64,000 bases of DNA, taken from assembly GCA_028715055.1 (NCBI GenBank), contig JAQTLE010000001.1, positions 62,001-126,000 of the forward strand, in the 5' to 3' direction. This document shows, piece by piece, positions 45,710-54,470 of this stretch; position 1 is the stretch's first letter; each line of letters opens with the position of its first letter. A model generated the notes under the pieces. It worked only from the letters and a program-made list of their open reading frames with translations. It did no database searches and was not told the DNA's origin. Source of the DNA: Sulfurovaceae bacterium. GTDB lineage: Bacteria > Campylobacterota > Campylobacteria > Campylobacterales > Sulfurovaceae. Both the position numbers and the translations under genes were made by a program.

Positions 45710-46942
45710 GATTTCTATTTTCCTCAACGCCCACCATCCAAGTATTGCAAATACAGCTATTAAAAATGCAGGAGATAGAGGTTGTCCGGTTATTTTGGTT
45801 ATAGTTGTCATCAGAGCAGGCGTAACTCCTCCTACAATCCCAGCCGCACTTCCTAGTATCACGGCAGTAAAAGAAGCTCTGTACTCATGAGAGGAAATAG
45901 CATTGACTGTTGCAGCAAATACCGGAGCTTGGAAAGCACAAAGAAGTATGGACATAACGGATATGGCTATTAATGTTACATATATATTCTGTGTTGTCAT
46001 GAGCATAAAAATCGGTATGATAGATATGGCTGTGACGATAGCGCTTATACGCATGAGCATTATGGAACCGATACGGTCGGCTACCATTGCCATAATTGGA
46101 ATGAATACAACGCCTAGTATGATGGAGTAAGTATTGATATAAGATGAGGTGGCCTTGTCAAATCCGCCATAAGTCTGAAGCCATACCGGCATATATACAA
46201 AAAGAGTATAATACAATATCCAAATAGCAGAAGCAAGAGCTAAAAATAGCCAAAATTCACGGCGGTGATTACGGAGTATTTCCAGCAGTGGTATTTTTGT
46301 GCTTTCATCTGGTATATATTCATCTGTCAAATGACGACGCAGATATACTCCGACCAAGGCAAGAACCATACTGCTCCAAAATGGAATTCTCCAGCCCCAC
46401 TCCATCATCCCATTTTCACCTAGATACCCAAGTAATATGCCGCAAAATCCGGCACCGATCGCCATTCCGAGTTTCGCGCCCAGTGAAACAAAAGAGCCGT
46501 AAAGATTGGTATGGCCTTTAGGGGATTCTTCTACTAAATAGACTATGGAACTGGCATATTCTCCGCCTACAGAAAAGCCCTGCATCATTCTAAGCACTAT
46601 CAATATGATAGGAGCTAATATACCTATTTGAGCATAAGTAGGCAAAAATCCTATGATAAAAGTAGGCAATGCCATCATGACAAGTGAGCCAATGAGTGCA
46701 TACCGTCTGCCTATCTTATCTCCTAGGTGACCGAAAAATATAGCACCAATGGGACGCATTACCATACCGGCTGCAAATGCCCCAAAAGAACCTAGGAGTG
46801 ATAAAAATGGATCGTGTGACGGGAAAAACAGTTGACCGATTATAACAGCCAAAAATCCTATGATAGCGAAGTCATAATACTCTATTACGTTTCCTATGAT
46901 CCCTGCAGCTATTATGCGCCATTTGGCAAGATGGATAAACAT
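45704..46942 (-). CDS. MHS-family (metabolite:H+ symporter) MFS transporter
   Basis: This 412-residue protein has about 12 membrane helices. The MHS subfamily pattern is clear: IIGNVIEYYDFAIIGFLA near the start, GAFAAGMVMRPIGAIFFGHLGDKIGRRYAL (GHLGDxxGRR) and RMMQGFSVGGEYASSIVYLVEE. Members (KgtP, ProP, ShiA) import dicarboxylates, compatible solutes or shikimate with protons. It lies 18 bases downstream of the succinate dehydrogenase/fumarate reductase pair, so a C4-dicarboxylate is a reasonable guess for the substrate but is not shown by the sequence. Confidence 0.85.
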   Translation of the reverse strand: MFIHLAKWRIIAAGIIGNVIEYYDFAIIGFLAVIIGQLFFPSHDPFLSLLGSFGAFAAGMVMRPIGAIFFGHLGDKIGRRYALIGSLVMMALPTFIIGFLPTYAQIGILAPIILIVLRMMQGFSVGGEYASSIVYLVEESPKGHTNLYGSFVSLGAKLGMAIGAGFCGILLGYLGENGMMEWGWRIPFWSSMVLALVGVYLRRHLTDEYIPDESTKIPLLEILRNHRREFWLFLALASAIWILYYTLFVYMPVWLQTYGGFDKATSSYINTYSIILGVVFIPIMAMVADRIGSIMLMRISAIVTAISIIPIFMLMTTQNIYVTLIAISVMSILLCAFQAPVFAATVNAISSHEYRASFTAVILGSAAGIVGGVTPALMTTITKITGQPLSPAFLIAVFAILGWWALRKIEIK

Positions 46943-46960
46943 TCGTGTCCCCCCTTCTGG

Positions 46961-47671
46961 TTAAAATCCTTGTGTGAAATCAAATCCGAAACTCATATTG
47001 GCTAGAGTAGGGTCATCAAATCCGTTTTGTACGCTTTTACTTCTCATGTTCATAATATCCATTTTTGGGTCTATGCCTTGTGGACAAACCGCAGTACATT
47101 CTCCGCACAAAGTACAATCCCAAACACCGTTTTGTTGGATAGCCGTAAGCGTATCAAGAGGTTGCAATTCTAACGAATCAGTGGTATATCTCAAAGCTCT
47201 TGTGAGTGCAAATGGTCCCAAGAAATCACTATTGACTGCCATCACCGGACAAGATGCGAAACAGCTGCTGCACAAGATGCAGTTGCTTTGTCTTTCTATG
47301 CGGTGTAAGTTTTGAGTATCCCTAGGTATGTTATTAGTTTTATGGATCCATGTCTGGGCTTGGTTTAGAGTATGCAAGGCTTTGGTTTTATCTACTATCA
47401 AATCCCTCTTGACAGGATGATAATCTAATGGCTCTATAAGATCCCCACTTTTTGGAGTATAGCTGCAAGCTAGAGTTGGTTTGCCATTTACCATCACGCT
47501 GCAGCTCCCGCATACTCCTGAGCGGCATACCCCAGTGAAACTAAGAGAAGGATCAAGAGTACTTTTGAGCTTATAAAAGAGTGCGAGCAGGTTTAGCCCC
47601 TCAGTTATAGGGTATTCCATAGTAACAGAGTTCGGCTCTTTTTTGCGGTCAAATCTTTTGATCTTGATCAT
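46961..47671 (-). CDS. sdhB: Succinate dehydrogenase/fumarate reductase iron-sulfur subunit
   Basis: This 236-residue protein starts at ATG 47671 (MIKIKRFDRKKEPNSVTMEY), preceded by GAGGAGGCAAA; the frame is open 8 codons further. The 2Fe-2S site is CRSGVCGSCSVMVNGKPTLAC. The two remaining cluster sites are CILCSSCFASCPVMA and CTLCGECTAVCPQG. It passes electrons between the flavoprotein and the quinone-side subunit. Its ATG overlaps the stop of the flavoprotein gene (ATGA). Confidence 0.9.
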   Translation of the reverse strand: MIKIKRFDRKKEPNSVTMEYPITEGLNLLALFYKLKSTLDPSLSFTGVCRSGVCGSCSVMVNGKPTLACSYTPKSGDLIEPLDYHPVKRDLIVDKTKALHTLNQAQTWIHKTNNIPRDTQNLHRIERQSNCILCSSCFASCPVMAVNSDFLGPFALTRALRYTTDSLELQPLDTLTAIQQNGVWDCTLCGECTAVCPQGIDPKMDIMNMRSKSVQNGFDDPTLANMSFGFDFTQGF

Positions 47672-49266
47672 TTTGCCTCCTCGAACGAAGCACACAACAC
47701 TCCGTCTTCTTTCCAGAACATACTATGAGATCTGAATGTCTCGTTTTCACTGTTAAAATCTTCTCTATAGTGTGCGCCACGGCTCTCAGTCCTGTGTAGT
47801 GCTCCCACAAGCAACATCTCTACAACTTCAAGGGTATTACCGAATTCTATGAATTCTACCAGATTTGTATTGTTGTCCTTGCTTTTATCACTTATACCCA
47901 TGAATGTGAACTCTTTTTGCATTTGACGTACCGCGGCCAGTACTCCTTTTAGTCCTATTTCATTACGTATCACTCCGGCATTATGATAGAGTATTTTGCC
48001 CAGAAATTCTCTCTTTTCATAGAAGTTTATCTGATTTGTAAAGTTGTAAACCCCTGATATGAAATGTTTGTCTTTTAGTAATTGTTCTTGATTTTTAGCG
48101 GTAGTTTTGGGCTCAAATTTAGATGCATTAATTCCTGCCATCCGTCCAAGTGCTATTATCTCCAATAGAGAATTCCCGCCCAAACGATTGGCTCCGTGCA
48201 CATGAGCGTTGCTGCATTCTCCCACGGCAAAACATCCTTTGATGTCCCTTGTTTCAAGTGAGTCATTTACCTCTATGCCACCCATTGTGTAATGAGCTGC
48301 CGGTTTGATAGGTATAAGTTCGGTTGCCATATCGATACCTTCATGCAACCTGCATAGTTTCATCTCTTGAGGCAATAATTCTGTCAGCTTTTCTCTTCTT
48401 AGGTGACGAAGGTCTAAAAAAACGCCTTTGCCGTTGTTTATCTCTCTTGTTATCGCTCTTGCTACTTCATCGCGCGGGGCAAGTTCATTCACAAATCTCT
48501 CACCCTCACTATTGACTAGATACCCGCCTTCACCACGTGCAGCTTCACTGACCAAAATAGAAGATTTTTTAAGAGCAGTTGGATGAAATTGCACAAACTC
48601 TAAATCACTAGCTACGCCACCGGCTCTGATAATGGATGCTATGCCATCACCCGTGCTTCCAATCCCATTGGTGGTAAATCCATGATATACTGTGCTATAT
48701 CCTCCTGTAGCTATGACTACGCTTTTGGCATATATCGCTTCTATTTCTCCTGTGGTGATATCTAGAAATGTTGCACCTTGTACTGTTTTGTCTTGTACGA
48801 TGAGATTGAGGAGTAGTCGTTCATTTTTGAAGATGACACCATTTTTGAGACAATTATCATATAGCGTATGAAGTATTTTAAGTCCTGTGTAGTCCTGAGC
48901 ATAATAAGTTCGTTTTTGACTGGCTCCACCCATAAATCTTTTGGCCAAGTTATCTTTTTCGTCTAGAGAAAATGGCACTCCAATTGAGGCAAGCCACTCT
49001 ATAGCAATAGCGGAATTTTCACACATAGTACGAGTCATTTGCTCGCTTCCAAGTCCATGAGATGAGCGAAGAGTATCTGAGATATGGGTATCTATCTCAT
49101 TGATATCAAAGGAGGCGTTTATACCGCCTTGTGCCATGCAAGTTTGAGCATTATTGGGCAAACTCTTGCATGCTACTATGACATCAGCTCCTTGTTCTTT
49201 AGCACTGAGTGCTGCGCTTAGCCCGGCTCCGCCACTACCGATTATTAAAACATCTGTAGTCAACAT
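47668..49266 (-). CDS. sdhA: Succinate dehydrogenase/fumarate reductase flavoprotein subunit
   Basis: This 532-residue protein starts best at ATG 49266 (MLTTDVLIIGSGGAGLSAAL) with AAAGGAAAA upstream. The frame is open to 49314, but those codons lie in repeat family B. It has the FAD-binding GSGGAGLS, the substrate segment FVQFHPTALKKSSILVSEAARGEGG with the active Arg/His region, AAHYTMGGIEV and GGNSLLEIIALGRMAG. It has no Tat signal, so it faces the cytoplasm. No cytochrome b or SdhE-like anchor gene is adjacent. L-aspartate oxidase is similar in fold, but the neighbouring iron-sulfur subunit favours this call. Confidence 0.88.
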   Translation of the reverse strand: MLTTDVLIIGSGGAGLSAALSAKEQGADVIVACKSLPNNAQTCMAQGGINASFDINEIDTHISDTLRSSHGLGSEQMTRTMCENSAIAIEWLASIGVPFSLDEKDNLAKRFMGGASQKRTYYAQDYTGLKILHTLYDNCLKNGVIFKNERLLLNLIVQDKTVQGATFLDITTGEIEAIYAKSVVIATGGYSTVYHGFTTNGIGSTGDGIASIIRAGGVASDLEFVQFHPTALKKSSILVSEAARGEGGYLVNSEGERFVNELAPRDEVARAITREINNGKGVFLDLRHLRREKLTELLPQEMKLCRLHEGIDMATELIPIKPAAHYTMGGIEVNDSLETRDIKGCFAVGECSNAHVHGANRLGGNSLLEIIALGRMAGINASKFEPKTTAKNQEQLLKDKHFISGVYNFTNQINFYEKREFLGKILYHNAGVIRNEIGLKGVLAAVRQMQKEFTFMGISDKSKDNNTNLVEFIEFGNTLEVVEMLLVGALHRTESRGAHYREDFNSENETFRSHSMFWKEDGVLCASFEEAK

Positions 49267-49281
49267 TTTTCCTTTTTCAAA

Positions 49282-49370
49282 AATAATGTCATCCGAACGC
49301 TCCTTGAAAGCCATGCTTGTGGCAGTAGTGCATACACAAGCATGAAGCGATTCGAGAGGATGACGCTTTT
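49282..49370. repeat. Dispersed repeat family B, copy 4 (diverged)
   Basis: It starts AATAATGTCATCCGAACGCT and ends GGATGACGCTTTT, matching the two ends of family B. The middle is different. It overlaps the open frame upstream of sdhA but not the chosen start. Confidence 0.5.
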
Positions 49371-49412
49371 GGTGCTACCTTTTCTAAAAAGGTAGTAAAA
49401 ACAGTAAAATTA

Positions 49413-49439
49413 GAGATCCTAAAACGAGTTCAGGATGAC
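49413..49439. repeat. Half-element related to family A
   Basis: TCCTAAAACGAGTTCAGGAT followed by GAC has the same shape as the family A half (direct inverted arms, ending in TGAC). It lies between purT and sdhA, 11 bases from the purT stop. A single weak copy. Confidence 0.35.
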
Positions 49440-49449
49440 AATATTTATA

Positions 49450-50613
49450 CTATTTATCACTTATTTGATCGACTATAGCCAAAGCCTTTGCTTTAGCCTT
49501 TTCTACTTCATCTAACACAAGTGCTACAGCCATTCTGCGACCGACGTGAGATTCCGGCTTTCCAAAAACTCTCACGAAGCTATTATCAGTAAATGCACTG
49601 CTTGGTACTTCTATGATAGGATCGTGGCTCTCGTTTGATGCTTTGTATGCAGCACTTGCTCCTGCACCGTAAAATGTATAGTTAAGAGGCAAGCCTAGTA
49701 CTGCTCGCACATGAAGAGCAAATTCGCTTTGGCTTTGAGTAATGAGAGTAACCATGCCTGTATCATGTGGGCGTGGAGAGAGTTCAGAGAAATACACATC
49801 CTCGCCTTTGACGAAAAACTCAACCCCAAAAATTCCTCTGCCACCCAAGCCATCAGTGACAGCTTTGGCTATATCTTGAGCTTTAAGCAGAGCTTCACTA
49901 CTCATCGCCATTGGCTGCCATGAGAGTATATAATCTCCGTCTTTTTGTACATGACCGATCGGTTCGCAAAATACGGTTCCTGTCTCATTTCTAGCTGTGA
50001 GTAGTGTGATCTCATAATCAAACGGTACAAACTCTTCTACTATAAGTTCGCTTGCATCACCTCTAGCTTCTTTTGCTATCTCCCAAGATCTTTCTATGTC
50101 TTCCGGGCTTCTAGCTATGCTTTGACCATGCCCCGAACTGCTCATAACAGGTTTTATTACACAAGGGAATCCAAGTCTCTCGCCTGCTGCTTTTAATCCT
50201 TCTAGAGTAGTAACAAATTCATATTTGCTGGTTTTAAGTCCCAGATCTTCGGCGGCAAATTTTCTTATGTTTTTGCGGTTCATGGTTTTGTTGACAGCTT
50301 CTGCGTTCGGGATGACATGGAAGCCGCGTTTTTCAGCTTCAAAAAGAGCTGCTATGCTGATGGCCTCAACTTCGGGCAATATATATGTAGGTTTTTCTTT
50401 TTCTATGATAGCCAAGACAGCATCTTTGTCTTGCATATTAATTGCATAGCTTCTATTTGCTACAAGGTGTGCGGGGGCATTCTCGTACTTATCTACAGCT
50501 ACTACCTCAAGTCCAAGTCTCTGAGCTTCGATGGCTACTTCTTTGCCAAGTTCTCCAGAGCCTAAAAGCATGATTTTTATAGCATTTGATTGTAATGGTG
50601 CAGTAAATTGCAT
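49450..50613 (-). CDS. purT: Formate-dependent phosphoribosylglycinamide formyltransferase PurT
   Basis: This 387-residue ATP-grasp enzyme adds formyl to GAR using formate and ATP, in purine synthesis. It begins with [23 protein letters not shown], then [35 protein letters not shown], and [25 protein letters not shown]. Length is normal. Another GAR formyltransferase, PurN, is encoded at 52878. The start follows AAGGATACTCCT-type sequence and is unambiguous. Confidence 0.97.
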   Translation of the reverse strand: MQFTAPLQSNAIKIMLLGSGELGKEVAIEAQRLGLEVVAVDKYENAPAHLVANRSYAINMQDKDAVLAIIEKEKPTYILPEVEAISIAALFEAEKRGFHVIPNAEAVNKTMNRKNIRKFAAEDLGLKTSKYEFVTTLEGLKAAGERLGFPCVIKPVMSSSGHGQSIARSPEDIERSWEIAKEARGDASELIVEEFVPFDYEITLLTARNETGTVFCEPIGHVQKDGDYILSWQPMAMSSEALLKAQDIAKAVTDGLGGRGIFGVEFFVKGEDVYFSELSPRPHDTGMVTLITQSQSEFALHVRAVLGLPLNYTFYGAGASAAYKASNESHDPIIEVPSSAFTDNSFVRVFGKPESHVGRRMAVALVLDEVEKAKAKALAIVDQISDK

Positions 50614-50704
50614 AGGAGTATCCTTAGGTATTATATATTAAGATTGTATCAAAAAGTTTATGAAAAGTAGAAATAGTTAGATATATGATAGCGTGTCTAT
50701 TATA

Positions 50705-50786
50705 AAGAGCACCTAGGTGCGAGAGCCCACTGCTGAAGTGAACATAGCGTTAGCGTAGGCAAGATGGGCTTTGCCCATTTGCCGTA
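50705..50786 (-). terminator. Hairpins downstream of rpsU
   Basis: ATGGGC and GCCCAT (near 50763-50777) form a short stem with a TTT loop in the rpsU direction. GCACCTAGGTGC near 50708 forms another palindrome. They lie 20-90 bases after the rpsU stop; the assignment as its terminator is tentative. Confidence 0.4.
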
Positions 50787-50799
50787 CCATAATGATAGA

Positions 50800-51012
50800 T
50801 TAGAGTCTTGACTCGTATCTTCTAAGCATGTAGATTTTTTTAAGAATTTTCTTGCGAGTAGCAATTTTTTCTTTTTTGCGCTTTTCAGTTTCAGTTTCGT
50901 GATACTGTCTAGCTCTTGCTTCTGTGACGATAAGGTTTCTGTCACATTGTCTCTTGAATTTGCGGTAAGCATCATCAAAAGAATCTCTTGAATTAACAAT
51001 AATTCCTGGCAT
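50800..51012 (-). CDS. rpsU: Ribosomal protein S21 (bS21)
   Basis: This 70-residue basic protein starts at ATG 51012 ([20 protein letters not shown]), preceded by the very strong AAGGGGGTGA. The frame is open three codons upstream, which are not part of the protein. The rest is [20 protein letters not shown] and a Lys/Arg-rich C-terminus ending in [10 protein letters not shown]21 helps 30S bind mRNA. It has its own -10 box at 51146-51151. Confidence 0.96.
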   Translation of the reverse strand: MPGIIVNSRDSFDDAYRKFKRQCDRNLIVTEARARQYHETETEKRKKEKIATRKKILKKIYMLRRYESRL

Positions 51013-51145
51013 AAAAATCACCCCCTTTCTTTTATAGATTGTCTTCTTGCCTCAAAGCAAAGCTTCTCGTGCAATTCATCTCACTAAAGCTTCACCCTTG
51101 GTTCAGAAAACCATTTTGGATTAGCTTTTGCGTTTTAATTTTTGG

Positions 51146-51151
51146 ATTATA
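51146..51151 (-). promoter_or_regulatory. -10 box of the rpsU promoter
   Basis: On the minus strand TATAAT (in CGGTATAATCC) lies 134 bases before the rpsU ATG, giving a leader of about 125 bases. It points away from the nnrD promoter 60 bases further. Confidence 0.5.
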
Positions 51152-51211
51152 CCGAAATAAGTTTAGAGCTAGCTGACGCGTATTTTTGCTAACAAGGAGT
51201 GCAAAATTTGC

Positions 51212-51217
51212 TATAAT
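51212..51217 (+). promoter_or_regulatory. -10 box of the nnrD promoter
   Basis: TATAAT in TTGCTATAATTATC lies 30 bases before the nnrD ATG, with AAAGGC as ribosome-binding site. Confidence 0.55.
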
Positions 51218-51247
51218 TATCCCAATAGCTATTACTAAAGGCAATTT

Positions 51248-52657
51248 ATGCAAAAAGTATTTCATCATTGCGGCGATATGGACAAGAGATGTTATGAAAA
51301 GTATCATTTGAGCGAAGAGATACTTATGGAGCATGCAGCACTTGGTATGGATAGAATCATCCGAGATAGATTTAATGTAGGCAGTAGTGTGCTTATAGTG
51401 TCCGGTAAAGGCAATAATGGAGCTGACGGCATAGCTTTGGCCAGACTGCTTTATGGCGATTATGAGGTAAGGCTCTATATTCCACTCGAAGTCAAAAGCG
51501 AGATGGCACAGCTTCAATTGGTTAGAGCCTTAGCTATAGGTATAAAAACAGTTGATGAGATGAGAGATGCTGATGTGGTAGTAGATGCTCTCTTGGGTTC
51601 CGGAGTAGAAGGCGAACTTGGCAGTGAAATATTAGAATTAATAGAACAATTAAATGCCCTTAATGGATACAAAATAGCTTGCGATATGCCTACTGGCATC
51701 AGTATAGACGGGCGGGTTTTGTCAAACGCTTTTGCGGCAGATATGACAGTAACTATGGGAGCTTATAAAGAAGCATTGTTTTTAGATGAAGCCAAAGATT
51801 TTGTAGGCAAAATTGTACGAACAGATCTGGGCTTGCACGCATCTCTTTATGAAGACGAAAGCGATATGTTCGTGCTAGAAAAAAGTGACCTATCTCTGCC
51901 ATTACGTAAAAAACTTTCCACTCACAAAGGCACGTTCGGACACGCAGCGATCTTTTGCGGAGAGAAAGAAGGAGCCTCTGTGATATCCGGAGAGGCAGCA
52001 TTGCGATTTGGAGCCGGATTGGTCACATTGGTCATGCAGCAAAAATATTTTATACCTCCATATATCATGCATAGTTCGACATTACCCAAAAATACCACGG
52101 CGATCGCTCTTGGCATGGGTCTTGGCCATGATTTTGAAGAGAGTTTTTTGGATAAGTATGTATTGGCAAACTCATTGCCTTTGGTTCTTGATGCAGACGC
52201 ATTGCATTCGCCGAAACTTTTATCTTTGCTCAAACAAAATGGTCGCTCTATTGTGGTGACCCCACATCCTAGGGAGTTTGTCGTGATGTGGAAAATTTTG
52301 ACAGGAGAAGAGATATCTGTTTTAGATCTTCAATCCTATCGCTTTGAGTATGCCAAAAGATTTTCTTATTTATATCCAAACGCTGTATTGTTACTTAAAG
52401 GAGCCAATATACTCATAGCTCACAAAGGATATGTATACATCAATCCGCTAGGATGTTCAAATCTCAGCAAGGGCGGGAGCGGCGATGTGCTCAGTGGCCT
52501 TATCGTAGCTCTTTTGGCACAAGGATATGATGCATTACATTCAGCAGTGCAGGGCTCATTGGCTTTGACACTTGCTTCACAAAAATATGACGGAGCCAAT
52601 TATGCTATGACAAGTATGGATGTTGTAAACAATTTGGCGTATTTGGAAGACCTATAA
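51248..52657 (+). CDS. nnrD: Bifunctional NAD(P)H-hydrate epimerase / ADP-dependent dehydratase
   Basis: This 469-residue protein repairs NAD(P)H hydrates. The N-terminal epimerase domain (YjeF_N) has VLIVSGKGNNGADGIALARLL and VDALLGSGVEGEL. The C-terminal dehydratase domain (carbohydrate-kinase fold) has HKGTFGHAAIFCG, ALGMGLGHDF, LPLVLDADALHS, VVTPHPREF, and the GSGDVLSGLI anion-hole motif near 408. The two-domain length matches the E. coli NnrD (YjeF) type. Family B repeat copy 2 follows 2 bases past the stop. Confidence 0.95.
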   Translation: MQKVFHHCGDMDKRCYEKYHLSEEILMEHAALGMDRIIRDRFNVGSSVLIVSGKGNNGADGIALARLLYGDYEVRLYIPLEVKSEMAQLQLVRALAIGIKTVDEMRDADVVVDALLGSGVEGELGSEILELIEQLNALNGYKIACDMPTGISIDGRVLSNAFAADMTVTMGAYKEALFLDEAKDFVGKIVRTDLGLHASLYEDESDMFVLEKSDLSLPLRKKLSTHKGTFGHAAIFCGEKEGASVISGEAALRFGAGLVTLVMQQKYFIPPYIMHSSTLPKNTTAIALGMGLGHDFEESFLDKYVLANSLPLVLDADALHSPKLLSLLKQNGRSIVVTPHPREFVVMWKILTGEEISVLDLQSYRFEYAKRFSYLYPNAVLLLKGANILIAHKGYVYINPLGCSNLSKGGSGDVLSGLIVALLAQGYDALHSAVQGSLALTLASQKYDGANYAMTSMDVVNNLAYLEDL

Positions 52658-52659
52658 GA

Positions 52660-52749
52660 TAATGTCACCCGAACGCTCGAAAAGCAGTTAGATTTTGAGC
52701 ATATGCCGCAAAAATCTTGCGTCGCGGTTCGTGAGTGGTGACGCTTTTC
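52660..52749. repeat. Dispersed repeat family B, copy 2
   Basis: It runs from AATGTCACCCGAACGCTCGA to GTGGTGACGCTTTT and is the inverse of 45618-45709 with only a few differences. Sequence similarity continues about 20 bases past the right end (AAAGAAAAG-type tract). It begins 3 bases after the nnrD stop. Confidence 0.85.
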
Positions 52750-52864
52750 TTTGGTTAACTTTCTTTTCTCTTGTGCTTGCACTCTCTGTGAGAAAAAGAA
52801 AGGTGATAAAAAGAGCTATACAAATAAAATTTAAGTAGGAATATTTTATTTACATAATTTTTGC

Positions 52865-52870
52865 TACAAT
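52865..52870 (+). promoter_or_regulatory. -10 box of purN, suggesting a leaderless mRNA
   Basis: TACAAT in TTTTTGCTACAATGCG lies 8 bases before the purN ATG at 52878. A start site about 7 bases downstream of the box falls on or next to that ATG. No Shine-Dalgarno is visible. Confidence 0.45.
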
Positions 52871-52877
52871 GCGACCT

Positions 52878-53423
52878 ATGAAAAAGATAGCAGTTTTATT
52901 TAGCGGCAAGGGCACAAACTTCGCTCATTTGGCAGACACAATGAAAGGCGATATAGAGATAGCTTTTGCTATTACCAATAATCCAAATGCGGGTGGCATA
53001 GAAATTGCCAAGGCTCACAATATCCCATTAGATATCATAGATTCTACAAATTTTGAGAACAGAGAAGCATTCGATGAAGCACTCGTGAGAACTATCAAAG
53101 AGATAGATGTGGAGTTGGTGGTATTGGCCGGATTTATGAGGATATTAACTCCTGTTTTTACAGATAATGTCAAAGCCATCAATCTGCATCCGTCACTTCT
53201 TCCTAGACACAAAGGTGTTGATGCTATAAGACGCAGTTTTGATGATGAGTATCTTGAGGGTGGAGTGAGCGTACATTGGGTAAGCAGTGAGCTTGACGGC
53301 GGAGAGATGATATTGCAGCGTAGTATTGACAAGGCAGGTCTTGATTTCGAAGCATATGACAATGCCATTAGAACATTAGAAAAAGAAGTGCTGAGTGATG
53401 CCATAAGAGTAGTTTTAAGTTAG
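52878..53423 (+). CDS. purN: Phosphoribosylglycinamide formyltransferase PurN
   Basis: This 181-residue enzyme (184 with the ATG at 52869) transfers formyl from 10-formyl-tetrahydrofolate to GAR. It has KKIAVLFSGKGTNFAHL, NNPNAGGIEIA, AGFMRILTPVF, and the catalytic NLHPSLLPRHKGVDA with SVHWVSSELDGGEMI (Asn, His, Asp). I prefer ATG 52878 because that matches the family N-terminus (MKKIAVLFSG), though an in-frame ATG also lies at 52869. thiG follows after 42 bases. Confidence 0.93.
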   Translation: MKKIAVLFSGKGTNFAHLADTMKGDIEIAFAITNNPNAGGIEIAKAHNIPLDIIDSTNFENREAFDEALVRTIKEIDVELVVLAGFMRILTPVFTDNVKAINLHPSLLPRHKGVDAIRRSFDDEYLEGGVSVHWVSSELDGGEMILQRSIDKAGLDFEAYDNAIRTLEKEVLSDAIRVVLS

Positions 53424-53465
53424 GTGTGTTATAACATAAATAATTAATGGATATAGGGGATAATA

Positions 53466-54242
53466 ATGCAAGATATATTAAAAATCGGGAAATATGAATT
53501 AAATAGCAGACTAATAGTTGGAAGCGGTAAATATGATAGTTTTCAGACTACTTTGGATGCTACGCTGGCTAGTGGCAGCGAGCTTATCACTGTAGCAGTA
53601 CGAAGAGTCAATATTACCAATCCGGAACAAGAAAACCTCATGGATTATTTCCGTGATACAAATGTAAAGTTTCTTCCAAATTCTGCCGGATGTACAACTG
53701 CTGAGGAGGCGATAACGCTTTTTAGATTGACTAGAGAAGCTACAGGTATTGATCTTATCAAACTAGAAGTCATAGGCGATACTGCCAAGACTCTATATCC
53801 GGATGTCATAGAAACTATTAAGGCTTGTGAAGTATTGGCAAAAGACGGATTTACGATCATGGCATATACTAGTGATGATCCTATTATGGCAAAAAGACTC
53901 GAAGATGCCGGAGCGCATGCTGTGATGCCACTAGCATCCCCCATAGGTTCAGGACTCGGTATCCAAAACAAGTTCAATATCCATTTCATACGCGAAGCTA
54001 TCAGTGTGCCAGTCATTGTAGATGCCGGTATAGGTTGTGCAAGCGATGCGAGTATAGCGATGGAGCTTGGAGCTGATGGAGTACTTACCAATACTGCTAT
54101 CGCACAAGCCAAAGATCCTATACTTATGGCAACTGCTATGAAACACGCAGTAATGGCAGGGCGCATGAGTTATTTGGCGGGCAGAATACCAAAACGTCCG
54201 TTTGCCACCGCTTCTTCCCCGGTAGGCGGAATGATCTTTTAA
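53466..54242 (+). CDS. thiG: Thiazole synthase ThiG
   Basis: This 258-residue TIM-barrel enzyme builds the thiazole phosphate ring of thiamin. It begins [20 protein letters not shown] and has [24 protein letters not shown], the Schiff-base Lys in [29 protein letters not shown] and [10 protein letters not shown], then [20 protein letters not shown]. No thiS, thiF or thiH gene is adjacent. The ATG follows AGGGGATAATA. Confidence 0.96.
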   Translation: MQDILKIGKYELNSRLIVGSGKYDSFQTTLDATLASGSELITVAVRRVNITNPEQENLMDYFRDTNVKFLPNSAGCTTAEEAITLFRLTREATGIDLIKLEVIGDTAKTLYPDVIETIKACEVLAKDGFTIMAYTSDDPIMAKRLEDAGAHAVMPLASPIGSGLGIQNKFNIHFIREAISVPVIVDAGIGCASDASIAMELGADGVLTNTAIAQAKDPILMATAMKHAVMAGRMSYLAGRIPKRPFATASSPVGGMIF

Positions 54243-54390
54243 TATTTTGCACCATATCATGCCATAAAGCTTTCTCTTCCTCGGTCACTTGCAGGGAGCA
54301 AGCTCCTTCGTCAGAAAAAACTTTCTGACGTAATCTGGTAAAAATCTCTACAAATTTTATTTTTTTATACTCAAAACTTTCAAACAAATC

Positions 54391-54470
54391 TCACACAAAC
54401 CGCTACGCAAGATTTTTGTGGCATATGCTCAAAATCCCGCTGCTTTTCGAGCGTTCGGGTGACATTATTT
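54391..54470. repeat. Dispersed repeat family B, copy 3
   Basis: It covers the right two thirds of family B, from CGCTACGCAAGATTTTTGTG to GGGTGACATTATTT, in the orientation of copy 1. It reaches the stop codon of thpR at 54469-54471 (minus strand). Confidence 0.8.

Noticed and set aside
47668-49266. L-aspartate oxidase (nadB)
   Set aside because: Length and fold would allow it, but the overlapping three-cluster iron-sulfur subunit gene makes a succinate dehydrogenase/fumarate reductase much more likely.
49267-49314. N-terminal extension of SdhA
   Set aside because: The codons fall in a diverged family B repeat, and the flavoprotein family starts near the FAD motif that follows ATG 49266.
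53645-54166. 173-codon minus-strand frame opposite thiG
   Set aside because: ThiG on the plus strand is certain over the same bases, and the antisense product is low-complexity Ser/Ala/Ile.
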